A DNA stretch of 64,000 bases from Centipeda noxia ATCC 43541 (GTDB taxonomy: Bacteria > Bacillota > Negativicutes > Selenomonadales > Selenomonadaceae). Where the stretch lies: the NCBI RefSeq assembly GCF_000160555.1, contig NZ_GG749280.1:49840-113839 (forward strand), written 5' to 3'. A program made the position numbers and the translations under genes. The notes under the pieces were generated by a model. The model ran no database searches and was not told where the DNA came from. It worked only from the letters and a program-made list of their open reading frames with translations. Shown here one piece after another: positions 44,943 to 53,431 of this stretch; the stretch's first letter is position 1; each line of letters begins with the position of its first letter.

Positions 44943-45695
44943 TTGGAACACTATCTCTCGGGTGTCGCCGCTCATATGGGGCCGACGCTTGCCGTTTTTT
45001 TTGCCGCGTTCATTCAATCCATTACAGGTTTTGGACTCGTCATCATTGCGGCGCCTCTGCTCATGTTCTTCTACGAGCCGAAACTCACCGTGCCTGTCAT
45101 GCTGCTCCTCGCGTGCAGCGGCAACGCCGCACAGGGCTTTCTTATGCACCGGCAGGCCAACTTCCCTCTTATTCGCTCGATGTATCTTGGCATGCTCGTC
45201 GGACAGCCCATCGGCTTCTTCTTCTTCACCTACATTTCCAACGATGCGCTAAAGGTCTTCATCAACGTTGTCGTCCTTGCCACGCTCCTCCTCATGCAGA
45301 TTTCACACCGCCGCATCGAGGAACGCCGGCGGAACACCGTCATCACCGGAATGCTCTCGGGATTCACCGCGATTACAACGGGCATGGGAGGACTCCCCTT
45401 TCTCATCTACCTCGCCTATTCGAAGATGCCCCCTGACGTATTTCGCGCCACCTGCTTCGTCTATTTCTTTCTTGGCAACGCCACCTCGCTTGTCAGTTAT
45501 CTCATCGGCGGCTTTCCGCTCGCGCCGGCATTCAGCGAGTTTATCTATCTCCTGCCCGCGCTCATCTTCGGCATTATCTGCGGACGGGAGAGCATGCGCT
45601 TTATTCCCGCGGCTCTCCTGCGCAAACTCATCTTCGTGATCCTCTACGTTGCGTCTACTTATACCATCATCTCGATCCTCATAAAAAATTTCTGA
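44943..45695 (+). CDS. TSUP (TauE/SafE) family membrane protein
   Basis: A 250-residue protein with about eight spans in two repeats, typical of the sulfite/sulfoacetate exporter TauE/SafE family: FFAAFIQSITGFGLVIIAAPLL in the first repeat (with the ITGFG motif) and GFTAITTGMGGLPF in the second. Members export sulfite or related organosulfur anions across the cytoplasmic membrane. The start is TTG 44943, 8 bases after AAAGGAG; no nearby ATG has a ribosome binding site. It is a single gene ending in a strong terminator. Confidence 0.85.
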   Translation: MEHYLSGVAAHMGPTLAVFFAAFIQSITGFGLVIIAAPLLMFFYEPKLTVPVMLLLACSGNAAQGFLMHRQANFPLIRSMYLGMLVGQPIGFFFFTYISNDALKVFINVVVLATLLLMQISHRRIEERRRNTVITGMLSGFTAITTGMGGLPFLIYLAYSKMPPDVFRATCFVYFFLGNATSLVSYLIGGFPLAPAFSEFIYLLPALIFGIICGRESMRFIPAALLRKLIFVILYVASTYTIISILIKNF

Positions 45696-45702
45696 TGCAT
45701 AG

Positions 45703-45733
45703 AAAAAAGCGCGGCCATACGGCCGCGCTTTTT
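45703..45733. terminator. Bidirectional terminator between the TSUP and APC genes
   Basis: AAAAAGCGCGGCC ATAC GGCCGCGCTTTTT, a perfect 13-pair stem with T runs on both strands. Confidence 0.93.
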
Positions 45734-47091
45734 CATGTACGCACATGCCTTTGCCGGAGGCGGTAGACAATCATCGGCACGATAAGCAGCGGAACACCGA
45801 GATAGAAAGCAGAGCGAAGTCCGGGCGTAAACACCATGAACGCGAGGCAGAGTACCTGCGCCCAGATCCCAAACAGCGTCACATAGGGGAAAAGCGGCGT
45901 GCGATAGCGCAGCTGTTCAACCGTCCCCTCCGCCTCGTGTCTGCGCCTGCACCGATACTGACTCCAGCAGATGGAGATCCATGCCGCAGCGCCCGAAAAT
46001 CCCGAGAGAGCGAGCAGATATGTATAGAGCGCCGCATTCGGATACATTGCATAAATGCCGATCACAATCCAGCAAAAGACAATGGACGCACAGATGGCGC
46101 GCGAGGGCACCCCTCTGCGGCTCAATCCCTCGAGCGCACGCGGCGCCATCCCCATCGTCGCCAATGCATGCACCGTACGTGCTGCGCCGTAGAGGCCGGA
46201 ATTCGAGCAGGAGATTGCCGCCGTAAGCACAACGAACGAGAACAGTGCGCCGAGATGCGACAGCCCATGCTCTGAAAGCGCTGCGGCAAAAACGCTCTTT
46301 GTGAGCGTCGCATGATCCCATGGGAGGATCGAGATAAGCAGCGTGATCGGAATGATGTAGAGCGCAATGATGCGCCATGTCACATTACGCACAGCAGTCG
46401 GAATACTGCGTGCGGGATCGGCGGTCTCCCCTGCTGCCAATCCGATGATCTCCGTTCCCTGAAAGTTGACGAGAATAATGACCATCGTAAGCGCGATGCT
46501 CCAATAGCCGTTCGGCGCAAAGCCTCCGCTGCCGAGCAGGATGCGCGTTCCAATATAGCCCTCGTCGCCGATCAGGCCGAGACAGATGAGGAGCGCCACT
46601 GCGCTGAACGCCACAAGCGCAATAATCTTGATAAGCGCGAGCCAGAATTCGCTCTCGCCAAATTTATCGACACGAAACAGATTGAGAAGTGTCACAATCA
46701 ATCCGAAGAAAACCGCCCACCAAATCGTCCCGATATCCGGAAAGAAGCCGTTCATAATAATGCCGGCAGCAATCATCTCCGAGGGCACATAGGAGACCCA
46801 CGTCACCCAATACGACCAGCCGACCCCGCACGCCCATGCGGCCGAAATATTCTCCCGCGCATAGATGACAAACGAGCCCGAGAGAGGCTTCTCCACGGCG
46901 AGCTCCGCTAAACAGAGCATGACCGCAAGAACGATCATGCCGCCGAGGAGATAGGAGAGTACGGCTGCAGGCCCTGCCTGCTCGAGTACATAGCCCGTCC
47001 CGAGGAAGTATCCGCTCCCGATCACACCGCCGAGAGAGATGAACTGAAGGTGTCTGTGCTTCAGCTTCCGTTTCATTGTCGATTCGCCCAT
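45733..47091 (-). CDS. APC-family amino acid permease (LysP/GabP/AroP type)
   Basis: A 452-residue protein with twelve predicted spans. The first helix has GGVIGSGYFLGTG, the unwound substrate-binding helix typical of the AAT subgroup (IGxGxFxG). FQGTEIIGLAAGETADP is the conserved helix 6 region. It imports an amino acid with protons; the specificity is not clear. ATG 47091 follows AGGGAG closely. It is a single gene, with its terminator shared with the TSUP gene. Confidence 0.87.
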   Translation of the reverse strand: MGESTMKRKLKHRHLQFISLGGVIGSGYFLGTGYVLEQAGPAAVLSYLLGGMIVLAVMLCLAELAVEKPLSGSFVIYARENISAAWACGVGWSYWVTWVSYVPSEMIAAGIIMNGFFPDIGTIWWAVFFGLIVTLLNLFRVDKFGESEFWLALIKIIALVAFSAVALLICLGLIGDEGYIGTRILLGSGGFAPNGYWSIALTMVIILVNFQGTEIIGLAAGETADPARSIPTAVRNVTWRIIALYIIPITLLISILPWDHATLTKSVFAAALSEHGLSHLGALFSFVVLTAAISCSNSGLYGAARTVHALATMGMAPRALEGLSRRGVPSRAICASIVFCWIVIGIYAMYPNAALYTYLLALSGFSGAAAWISICWSQYRCRRRHEAEGTVEQLRYRTPLFPYVTLFGIWAQVLCLAFMVFTPGLRSAFYLGVPLLIVPMIVYRLRQRHVRT

Positions 47092-47182
47092 GGGCTCCCT
47101 AACACGACCTTTCCGTATTTTTTCACGATTTAAAACTGCGCTCTCATCATACTACAAGAACATGTGAATTACCATGTTTTAT

Positions 47183-47211
47183 TTGACAAAGACGTAAATT
47201 TTTATTATCAT
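47183..47211 (+). promoter_or_regulatory. Promoter of the secreted DUF3298-like gene
   Basis: TTGACA (47183-47188), 17 bases, TATCAT (47206-47211); AAAGGAGGAG follows before the ATG. Confidence 0.7.
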
Positions 47212-47243
47212 TTGATTAGCAATATAAAGGAGGAGCATTCATC

Positions 47244-47870
47244 ATGAAATTCAAAGCCTTGCTGCTCGCCCTCGCCTTCGCTGTCGGTGTTTCCGGCACT
47301 GCGGATGCAGCCGTCACCGAGCACCGGGAGACAACGATCAACCTCTCGATCGCCTACCCTGTTCTCAGTCTCGATAATGCGGCTGTCGCCGACCGCATCA
47401 ACGCGGATATCCAGATGCTTGCGGCGAACTTCCGCGCACAGTTCGAAAGCGGCGCATTCTACCGCGGCGAGCTTGGCTACCGCGTGCACCTCGACGACGA
47501 CAACTTCCTCTCCGTCACCTTCACCGATCTGCGTTATGCGCTGCACGGCAATCAGCCAGCACGCCGCGACTACGGCTTCGTCTACTACAAAAAGACGGGT
47601 CAGCGTCTGCCGCTTGCCTTCTTTGTCCATATCACTCCGTCCGATCTCGACGGAGAAGCGGTCAGCGGACATCTCTACAACGAGCAGGGCCGCAATACGC
47701 CGATTCAGCCCGAAAAAACCGTGCGTCAAGTGCCGGCAGACTACTTTCTCGGCGGGCGAGGCTTCGTCTGTCCGATCTTCCAGCCGGGTGAGCTGACCGC
47801 GAGCACCGGGCCGACTTACATTCTGCTTGATGCGAGTGTTGTCGACTACTTTAACCGCAAGAACAAATGA
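47244..47870 (+). CDS. Secreted DUF3298/DUF4163-like (RsiV/PdaC-type) protein
   Basis: A 208-residue protein with a signal peptide (MKFKALLLALAFAVGVSGTA, cleavage after ADA). The rest resembles the extracytoplasmic domain found in RsiV and PdaC: INLSIAYPVLS, FLSVTFTDLRYALHGNQPAR, DYGFVYYKKTGQRLPL, and FVCPIFQPGELTASTGP at the end. In RsiV this domain binds lysozyme; no sigma factor is next to this gene, so the role here is unknown. ATG 47244 follows AAAGGAGGAG. The YigZ-family gene overlaps its stop by four bases. Confidence 0.75.
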   Translation: MKFKALLLALAFAVGVSGTADAAVTEHRETTINLSIAYPVLSLDNAAVADRINADIQMLAANFRAQFESGAFYRGELGYRVHLDDDNFLSVTFTDLRYALHGNQPARRDYGFVYYKKTGQRLPLAFFVHITPSDLDGEAVSGHLYNEQGRNTPIQPEKTVRQVPADYFLGGRGFVCPIFQPGELTASTGPTYILLDASVVDYFNRKNK

Positions 47871-48526
47871 GCCGGGATCGTGGTTACACGACCATCACAG
47901 GGGAGATACCGAAGGGCGGTGTCTCCCCTGTTTCGTATGAGATCCAGCGCTCCCGCTTCCTCGCCTATGTCTTGCACGCAGAGGACGAAGATACGGTGCG
48001 CGCATGGCTTCAGTGTGTGAAAAAGGAGCATTTTGAGGCGCGTCATGTGCCCTATGCGATGGTTCTGGGCGCGAACGCCGACCATCAGCGCTCAAGCGAT
48101 GACGGCGAGCCGGGCGGTACGGCCGGCAGTCCCATTCTCGAAGCGATCAAGATGCGCAGCATCACAAACGCAGCTGTCGCCGTCGTGCGCTACTTTGGCG
48201 GGATCAAACTCGGTGCAGGAGGTCTCATCCGAGCCTATGCACATGCTGCAGGACTTGCGCTGGATGCCGCCCAAAAAGTGCGCATGACGCCCCTTCAAAC
48301 GTTGTGCGTTGTGATCGACTACGATCTCCTCGCCGCCGCAGAACGCTATGTCCGCGATATGGCACTGCTTACCGGCGAGACCTCCTATGCAGAGGCAGTC
48401 ACCCTCACCCTGCTCGTTCCGCCCGACGACATCGAGATGCACCGAAGCGCACTGACGGACCTCACCGCCGGACGCGCCAAATATTTGCTTGGCAGCAAAG
48501 ACTATACTGCTGTACCACTCCCGTAG
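47867..48526 (+). CDS. YigZ/IMPACT family protein
   Basis: A 219-residue cytoplasmic protein with the IMPACT/UPF0029 N-terminal domain, whose signature DDGEPGGTAGSPIL is followed by NAAVAVVRYFGGIKLGAGGL. The C-terminal ferredoxin-like domain (DUF1949) covers residues about 140-200. Family members are implicated in translation control and ribosome-associated functions, but the precise role is unknown. ATG 47867 overlaps the upstream gene (ATGA), so both are coupled. A perfect-palindrome terminator follows. Confidence 0.88.
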   Translation: MSRDRGYTTITGEIPKGGVSPVSYEIQRSRFLAYVLHAEDEDTVRAWLQCVKKEHFEARHVPYAMVLGANADHQRSSDDGEPGGTAGSPILEAIKMRSITNAAVAVVRYFGGIKLGAGGLIRAYAHAAGLALDAAQKVRMTPLQTLCVVIDYDLLAAAERYVRDMALLTGETSYAEAVTLTLLVPPDDIEMHRSALTDLTAGRAKYLLGSKDYTAVPLP

Positions 48527-48562
48527 AATAGAAAAGCGCTCCGATCGGAGCGCTTTTCTATT
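48527..48562. terminator. Bidirectional terminator between the YigZ gene and fnr
   Basis: An uninterrupted 36-base palindrome with arms AATAGAAAAGCGCTCCGA and its complement, T-rich on both ends. Confidence 0.93.
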
Positions 48563-49243
48563 CTATTCTATATTGCAGATATCCTTGCCGCAGTTTTCGC
48601 AGTGAATTGCTTTCTTGAGATACCCAATATCCTTGATGAAAATGAGGTGTCCGCGCATTTCGATGATCCCCTTCTTTCTGAGTTCCGAGAGCATCTGATT
48701 CAGACTTTCGCGCGCCGAGGCGGAGTAGTTTGCGAGCTCCTGATTCGTAAGCGGCACGGAGATCAGAATGCCGTCCTCCGTCTCCATCCCGTAACTGTTT
48801 GCAAATCGGATGAGCGTTGAATAGAGTGCCCCCTTCTTTCCGTAAAGCACGAGATCGCGGAACTTCAGATGCTGCTTGCGCATGTGCTGTCCGATCAGCT
48901 TGAGGAGTGCAATGGAGAGATGCGGATGCTTCTCGAGATGTGCCTGAAGCACCGGAAACTCGATCGCATACACCTCCGCCGCACTGCGTGCAATCGCACT
49001 GAAGATATAGGTCGGCGTCTCCTCATAGAGCGGCAGCTCGCCGATGAGGCTGCCCGTCGTCGCAAGGCGCAGGGACAGAACACGTCCCGACGCACCGTAC
49101 TTCATGATAAAGATATGCCCCGAACGCACAATATAAAAGTAATGTGCCGGCGCACCCTCGCGAAAGAGGTATGCACCGTCATGCAGCGAAATAAGTTTTC
49201 CCGGAATCGACTCCATCTCTCGGATGAGCATTTCCTGATCCAC
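48563..49243 (-). CDS. fnr: Fnr-type oxygen-responsive regulator with C-terminal iron-sulfur cysteines
   Basis: A 226-residue Crp/Fnr regulator. It has a nucleotide-binding-fold sensor (residues about 15-120) and a winged helix with recognition sequence ASARESLNQMLSELRKKGII. The extreme C terminus reads HCENCGKDICNIE, a CxxCxxxxC cluster with the same spacing as the [4Fe-4S] cysteines of Bacillus subtilis Fnr, which also sit at the C terminus. It therefore probably senses O2 and activates anaerobic genes. The gene is divergent from narK and shares its upstream region, which contains a TGTGA-N6-TCACA site; another is upstream of narG. GTG 49243 follows GGGGGAG. Confidence 0.9.
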   Translation of the reverse strand: MDQEMLIREMESIPGKLISLHDGAYLFREGAPAHYFYIVRSGHIFIMKYGASGRVLSLRLATTGSLIGELPLYEETPTYIFSAIARSAAEVYAIEFPVLQAHLEKHPHLSIALLKLIGQHMRKQHLKFRDLVLYGKKGALYSTLIRFANSYGMETEDGILISVPLTNQELANYSASARESLNQMLSELRKKGIIEMRGHLIFIKDIGYLKKAIHCENCGKDICNIE

Positions 49244-49321
49244 AGCACGCTCCCCCTCTCATTGCAGCTATTATGTATTTCTATTATATTTTTAATATTA
49301 TCGGAAAAAGCCGAAAAAACC

Positions 49322-49337
49322 TGTGATCTTGATCACA
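49322..49337. promoter_or_regulatory. Fnr box upstream of narK
   Basis: TGTGATCTTGATCACA, a perfect inverted repeat matching the Firmicutes Fnr consensus TGTGA-N6-TCACA. TATACT at 49359-49364 gives a start near 49371, which centres the box at about -41.5, the classical position for Fnr activation. It could also influence the divergent fnr gene. Confidence 0.85.
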
Positions 49338-49400
49338 TGCAAAGTAAAATTTTTTCTCTATACTTTTTTTATATAGAAATTATACATAGGAGAGATGCAG

Positions 49401-50744
49401 ATGAAAAGCAAGGATATTCTCACTGTACTCGGCGAGAACCCATCGCGGCGCGAAATACTCGCCCACTGGGATCCGGAGAATGAAGTGTTCTGGAAGCGCT
49501 GGGGAGAGCGCATCGCAAAGCAGAATCTCTACACGTCGACATGGGCACTGACCCTGTCCTTCGTTGCATGGACAATGTGGGCAACGATCGCCGCCCAGCT
49601 CAACCATGTGGGATTTCACTTCACAGACAATGAGATCTTTACGCTTGCGGCGCTGCCGGGTCTTGTCGGTGCAACAGGGCGCCTGATCTACACCTACCTC
49701 CCTGCCGTCGTCGGCGGCCGCAACTGGACGTTCATCTCGACGGCGCTGCTGCTCGTCCCGCTCATCGGTCTCGGCAATGCCCTGACCGACACGACGACAA
49801 GCTATGACACCTTTGTCCTCCTTGTAGCAGGCATCGGCATCGCGGGTGCAAACTTCTCCTCCTCGATGGCAAACATCGGCTTCTTCTTTCCAAAAGCACA
49901 GAAGGGGCTTGCCCTCGGCATCAACGCGGGCATCGGCAATCTCGGCGTATCCCTCATCTACCTGACAGCACCTATGCTCCTCGGCGCGAGCTTCGGCGGA
50001 CTCTTCGGCGCCCCGCTCATCAATGCGGCAGGAAAGGAAGTTTATCTGCAGACCGTCTGCTACTTCTGGGCCATTCCGACGGCATTAACCCTCGTTCTTG
50101 TCTGGATGTTCATGGACAATCTCCCCATCCCGAAGCAAAGTCCGCGCAGCATGATGTCCATCTTCGGCAATAAGCACACATGGCTCATCACCATCATCTA
50201 CACCTGCGGCTTCGGCTCATTCATCGGCTACTCTGCCGCACTCGCCCTGCTCGTCAACCGCGAGTTCCCGGAGGTCTCCTTTGCCTATGCGGCGTTCGTC
50301 GGTCCCTTCATCGGCGCAGGCGTCCGCCCCATCGGCGGCTGGGTAGCAGACAAGGTCAACAGCGGTGCAAAGGTCACCTTCTACTCGCTGCTCCTTATGC
50401 TGACAGCTTGTATCGTCACCGTCATGGGCATTGAGGCACACAACTTCGCACTTTTCTTCGGCGCATTTCTTGTACTCTTCTTCTCGACCGGCTTCATCAA
50501 TGCGGCATCCTTCCGCATGATCCCGTTTGTCTTCGACAGCCCGGTGCATGCCTCGCTTGTCACAGGCTTTACGGCAGCGATTGCGGCATACGGTGCGTTC
50601 TTCATTCCGAAACTCTTCGGACTCTCGTATGCGACACAGGGCAGTGTGATCCCCGCATTCTATTTCCTCATCGGCTTCACGGTCCTGACCATCATCATCA
50701 CCTACGTATTCTACGCACGCAAAGGTTCCGGCATCCGCTGCTGA
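49401..50744 (+). CDS. narK: Nitrate/nitrite MFS transporter
   Basis: A 447-residue major facilitator with twelve spans. NarK-family nitrate signatures are GANFSSSMANIGFFFPKAQKG in the first half and GAGVRPIGGWVADK in the second. GINAGIGNLG corresponds to the conserved NS1-like glycine motif. It moves nitrate in and nitrite out for the respiratory reductase encoded 70 bases downstream on the other strand. ATG 49401 lies 8 bases after AGGAG; the ATG at 49395 is too close to it. It is under a probable Fnr box and ends at a terminator shared with narGHJI. Confidence 0.93.
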   Translation: MKSKDILTVLGENPSRREILAHWDPENEVFWKRWGERIAKQNLYTSTWALTLSFVAWTMWATIAAQLNHVGFHFTDNEIFTLAALPGLVGATGRLIYTYLPAVVGGRNWTFISTALLLVPLIGLGNALTDTTTSYDTFVLLVAGIGIAGANFSSSMANIGFFFPKAQKGLALGINAGIGNLGVSLIYLTAPMLLGASFGGLFGAPLINAAGKEVYLQTVCYFWAIPTALTLVLVWMFMDNLPIPKQSPRSMMSIFGNKHTWLITIIYTCGFGSFIGYSAALALLVNREFPEVSFAYAAFVGPFIGAGVRPIGGWVADKVNSGAKVTFYSLLLMLTACIVTVMGIEAHNFALFFGAFLVLFFSTGFINAASFRMIPFVFDSPVHASLVTGFTAAIAAYGAFFIPKLFGLSYATQGSVIPAFYFLIGFTVLTIIITYVFYARKGSGIRC

Positions 50745-50768
50745 CCTGCCGCCTCTGCTTCATCCATC

Positions 50769-50813
50769 AAAAAAGCATCCTTCGCATACAGCATATGTGA
50801 AGGATGCTTTTTT
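50769..50813. terminator. Bidirectional terminator between narK and narI
   Basis: AAAAAAGCATCCTTC pairs with GAAGGATGCTTTTTT; T runs on both strands. Confidence 0.92.
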
Positions 50814-50814
50814 G

Positions 50815-51483
50815 CTATTTCTTCCGATAGATGATCGGGCTGCGCACAAGGTACTCAAACGGTGCGCTGAGGCAGTGGACGAGGCGCGTGAACGGGAAGA
50901 GGAACGCGACCGCCATCCACGCGAACATATGGATACGGAACATGAGCGGCACGTTCTCCATGTAGTCGATCTCGGGGCTGAGTGCGAGAACCGAGCGGAA
51001 CCACGGCGAAATCGTCTCGCGGTAGTCAAAACCGCCCTGCACGGCGTTCAGCGTCGTGGACGCGCAGCCCGTAAAGATCGCAAGGAAGAGGAACAAATAG
51101 AGCCACTTGTCCATTGTCGACGTGTTGACCGCCATACGGTCCTTACCGAAGCGGCGGATGAGGAGCAGGACAAAGCCTCCGAAGAAGAGGATACCCGCAG
51201 GTGCTCCGCCGCCGAGCGCAATCATGTGGTAGAGGTGCTCGTCGATGCCCGCCGCCTCGGTCATGAACTTCGGGATGAGCACGCCGATGACGTGTCCGCC
51301 AAATGCCATGACGAGACCGAGGTGGAACATGGGACCCGCGATCTTCAGGTCGCTCTTGGAGAGGAACTGACTGGACTTCGTCGTCCAGTTCCGCTCAGAG
51401 ACGGTGTAGCGCACAATCGTCCCCACGATGAGGAACGTGAACGCGATGTAGGGGAGTATGCCCCATGCGAACTGTTTCATCAT
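50815..51483 (-). CDS. narI: Respiratory nitrate reductase, gamma subunit (cytochrome b)
   Basis: A 222-residue membrane subunit with five spans. Two pairs of haem-ligand histidines are visible: FHLGLVMAFGGHVIG and RIHMFAWMAVAFLFPFTRLVH, as in E. coli NarI. It takes electrons from quinol to NarH. The ATG at 51483 overlaps the narJ stop (ATGA) and follows GGGAGG. It is the last gene of narGHJI. Confidence 0.94.
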   Translation of the reverse strand: MMKQFAWGILPYIAFTFLIVGTIVRYTVSERNWTTKSSQFLSKSDLKIAGPMFHLGLVMAFGGHVIGVLIPKFMTEAAGIDEHLYHMIALGGGAPAGILFFGGFVLLLIRRFGKDRMAVNTSTMDKWLYLFLFLAIFTGCASTTLNAVQGGFDYRETISPWFRSVLALSPEIDYMENVPLMFRIHMFAWMAVAFLFPFTRLVHCLSAPFEYLVRSPIIYRKK

Positions 51484-52010
51484 GCTGTCCTCCCTTCGAG
51501 AGCGGATGCCTCCGTGAGCACGACATCGAGGAGAAATGCGTAGGGCAGCTTCGCCTCGATCAGACGGTCACGCAGCAGCTCCAGTTTCGGCTGAATCTCA
51601 TGCAGAATGTGCAAAGACGTGCGCTCGGGCACGGCCGCCGCGAGCTCGAGGAGTGCGGGCAGATAGTCCGGCAGTTCGCGTTCGAGGTCATAACCCGCAT
51701 CGAGGAAGAGCTGCTTGTAGCGCAGCATCTCCTCGGACTGCTTGCCGAAATCCGTGCGGTTGTGCGTTGTGAGGTAGAGGTTCGTGTTCTGCGAGAAGTC
51801 AAAGGCACGCACGTATGCGTCCTCGAACTCCTGCCGCTTCGTCTCGCCGATGTAGCCGAAGAATTCCTCGAACACCTCGCGCGACTGCGGGCGCTCGACA
51901 TCCGCAACAGCGGCAGCGTGCGTGGGCACGCCCTCCCACCAATCCGCCGAGGGGTACTCGAACAGATAGGAGGTGAGGAGGAGCGGTGTCTGTATGCGAT
52001 TCGTCTCCAT
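51480..52010 (-). CDS. narJ: Nitrate reductase assembly chaperone NarJ
   Basis: A 176-residue cytoplasmic chaperone of the TorD/NarJ family, needed for insertion of the molybdenum cofactor into NarG. LTSYLFEYPSADWW near the start and LYLTTHNRTDFGKQSEEM are the conserved blocks. ATG 52010 shares a base with the narH stop (TGATG), and GGGGGG lies 9 bases upstream; an in-frame GTG at 52019 is possible. Normal length and position between narH and narI. Confidence 0.9.
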   Translation of the reverse strand: METNRIQTPLLLTSYLFEYPSADWWEGVPTHAAAVADVERPQSREVFEEFFGYIGETKRQEFEDAYVRAFDFSQNTNLYLTTHNRTDFGKQSEEMLRYKQLFLDAGYDLERELPDYLPALLELAAAVPERTSLHILHEIQPKLELLRDRLIEAKLPYAFLLDVVLTEASALEGRTA

Positions 52011-53431
52011 CAGCAGCACCCCCCGGGGCAGGCGTAGCCGACCGAGCCCTGCAGCTCGCGCAGCTTCTCATGCGTCACATCCTGCATTCCCGCAGGGATG
52101 TTGAAACGCTCGCGGCGTTTCGCAAGCCCGAGGAGGCGGTACATCGCCTCGTAGGTTTCCACATCGTGCGTCAGATTCGCAGGCAGAGCATCGCCCGTCT
52201 GCTTTGCACGCATGACGGCGCGCAGCTCGAGGAGGACATGCAGCACGCGCTCGATTGCCGCCTCATCGCCCGCCGTGAGGAGCTGTGCGAGGTAGGCGAC
52301 AGGGATGCGCATCTCCGCCGCACCGGGGAAGAATACCTCCTCCTCGACGCGCCGCGCAATCGGGCTGAGGGGCGGGACGTACCAGACATTCGGCAGCGTA
52401 CGGTACTCCGGATGGAGCGGAAACGCGATCTGCCACTCCGCGATCAGCTTGTGCGCGGGCGAGTTCTGTGCCGCACGCATCCAGCGGTCGGGGATGCCCG
52501 CCTCCTTTGCCGCCGTTGCGACCGCAGGGTCGTTCGGGTCGCAGAGCGCACTGAGATATGCCTTGTAGATGTCCTTCGGATCGGGCGTCGATGCCGCCGC
52601 CTTCACTTTATCTGCATCGTAAAGTAATACGCCGATATAGCGCATGCGCCCGACGCAGCCGTCGCTGCACACGGTCGGCAGACCGTTCTCAAGGCGCGGG
52701 AAGCAGAACGTGCACTTCTCCGCCTTGTTCGTCTCCCAGTTGTAGTAGATTTTCTTGTACGGGCAGGACGGAACACAGTGCCGCCAGCCGCGGCAGCCGT
52801 CCTGCGAGATGAGCACCACGCCGTCCTCGTCGCGCTTGTAAATCGCACCCGAGGGGCACGCCGCGACGCACGCGGGGTTGAGGCAGTGATTGCACAGGCG
52901 CGGCAGATGCTTCATGAAGATGTCGTGGAACTCGAGTGTGATCTCCTGCCCCATCTTGCTGAGGTTGTAGTCTTTGCGTGCGGACGCGCCGTCGGCGAGG
53001 TCGTCCTCCCAGTTCGGCCCCCACTTGATCTCCATACGCTTCTGTGTAATCAGCGAGCGCGGACGCGCCACAGGCTGATGGTTGCGCCGTTTCGTGTGAA
53101 TCAGCGTCTCGTAGTCGTACGTCCACGGCTCGTAGTAGTCGTCCATCTCGGGCTGCTGCGGATGATAGAACAGCTTTGCAAGACGCGTCGTCATGCCGCC
53201 GGTCTTGAGTCCGAGCTCGCCGTCACGCAGCTCCCAGCCGCCCTTCCACTTCTCCTGGTTCTCCCACTGCTTCGGATAGCCGATGCCGGGCTTGGTCTCG
53301 ACGTTGTTGAAATACATATACTCCGCGCCGCGCCGGTTCGTCCAGACGTTCTTGCAGAGGATGGAGCATGTGTGACAGCCGATGCACTTGTCGAGATTCA
53401 TGACCATCGCAATCTGTGCTTTAATCTTCAA
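52010..53431 (-). CDS. narH: Respiratory nitrate reductase, beta subunit (iron-sulfur)
   Basis: A 473-residue electron-transfer subunit. Four cysteine groups are visible: CIGCHTCSILC, CNHCLNPACVAACP, CRGWRHCVPSCP and CTFCFPRLENG with CSDGC. The Trp in CRGW marks the [3Fe-4S] cluster typical of NarH. It links NarI haems to NarG. The start is TTG 53431, behind GGAGGAGG and overlapping the narG stop by 11 bases. The protein is intact and about as long as its homologues. Confidence 0.95.
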   Translation of the reverse strand: MKIKAQIAMVMNLDKCIGCHTCSILCKNVWTNRRGAEYMYFNNVETKPGIGYPKQWENQEKWKGGWELRDGELGLKTGGMTTRLAKLFYHPQQPEMDDYYEPWTYDYETLIHTKRRNHQPVARPRSLITQKRMEIKWGPNWEDDLADGASARKDYNLSKMGQEITLEFHDIFMKHLPRLCNHCLNPACVAACPSGAIYKRDEDGVVLISQDGCRGWRHCVPSCPYKKIYYNWETNKAEKCTFCFPRLENGLPTVCSDGCVGRMRYIGVLLYDADKVKAAASTPDPKDIYKAYLSALCDPNDPAVATAAKEAGIPDRWMRAAQNSPAHKLIAEWQIAFPLHPEYRTLPNVWYVPPLSPIARRVEEEVFFPGAAEMRIPVAYLAQLLTAGDEAAIERVLHVLLELRAVMRAKQTGDALPANLTHDVETYEAMYRLLGLAKRRERFNIPAGMQDVTHEKLRELQGSVGYACPGGCC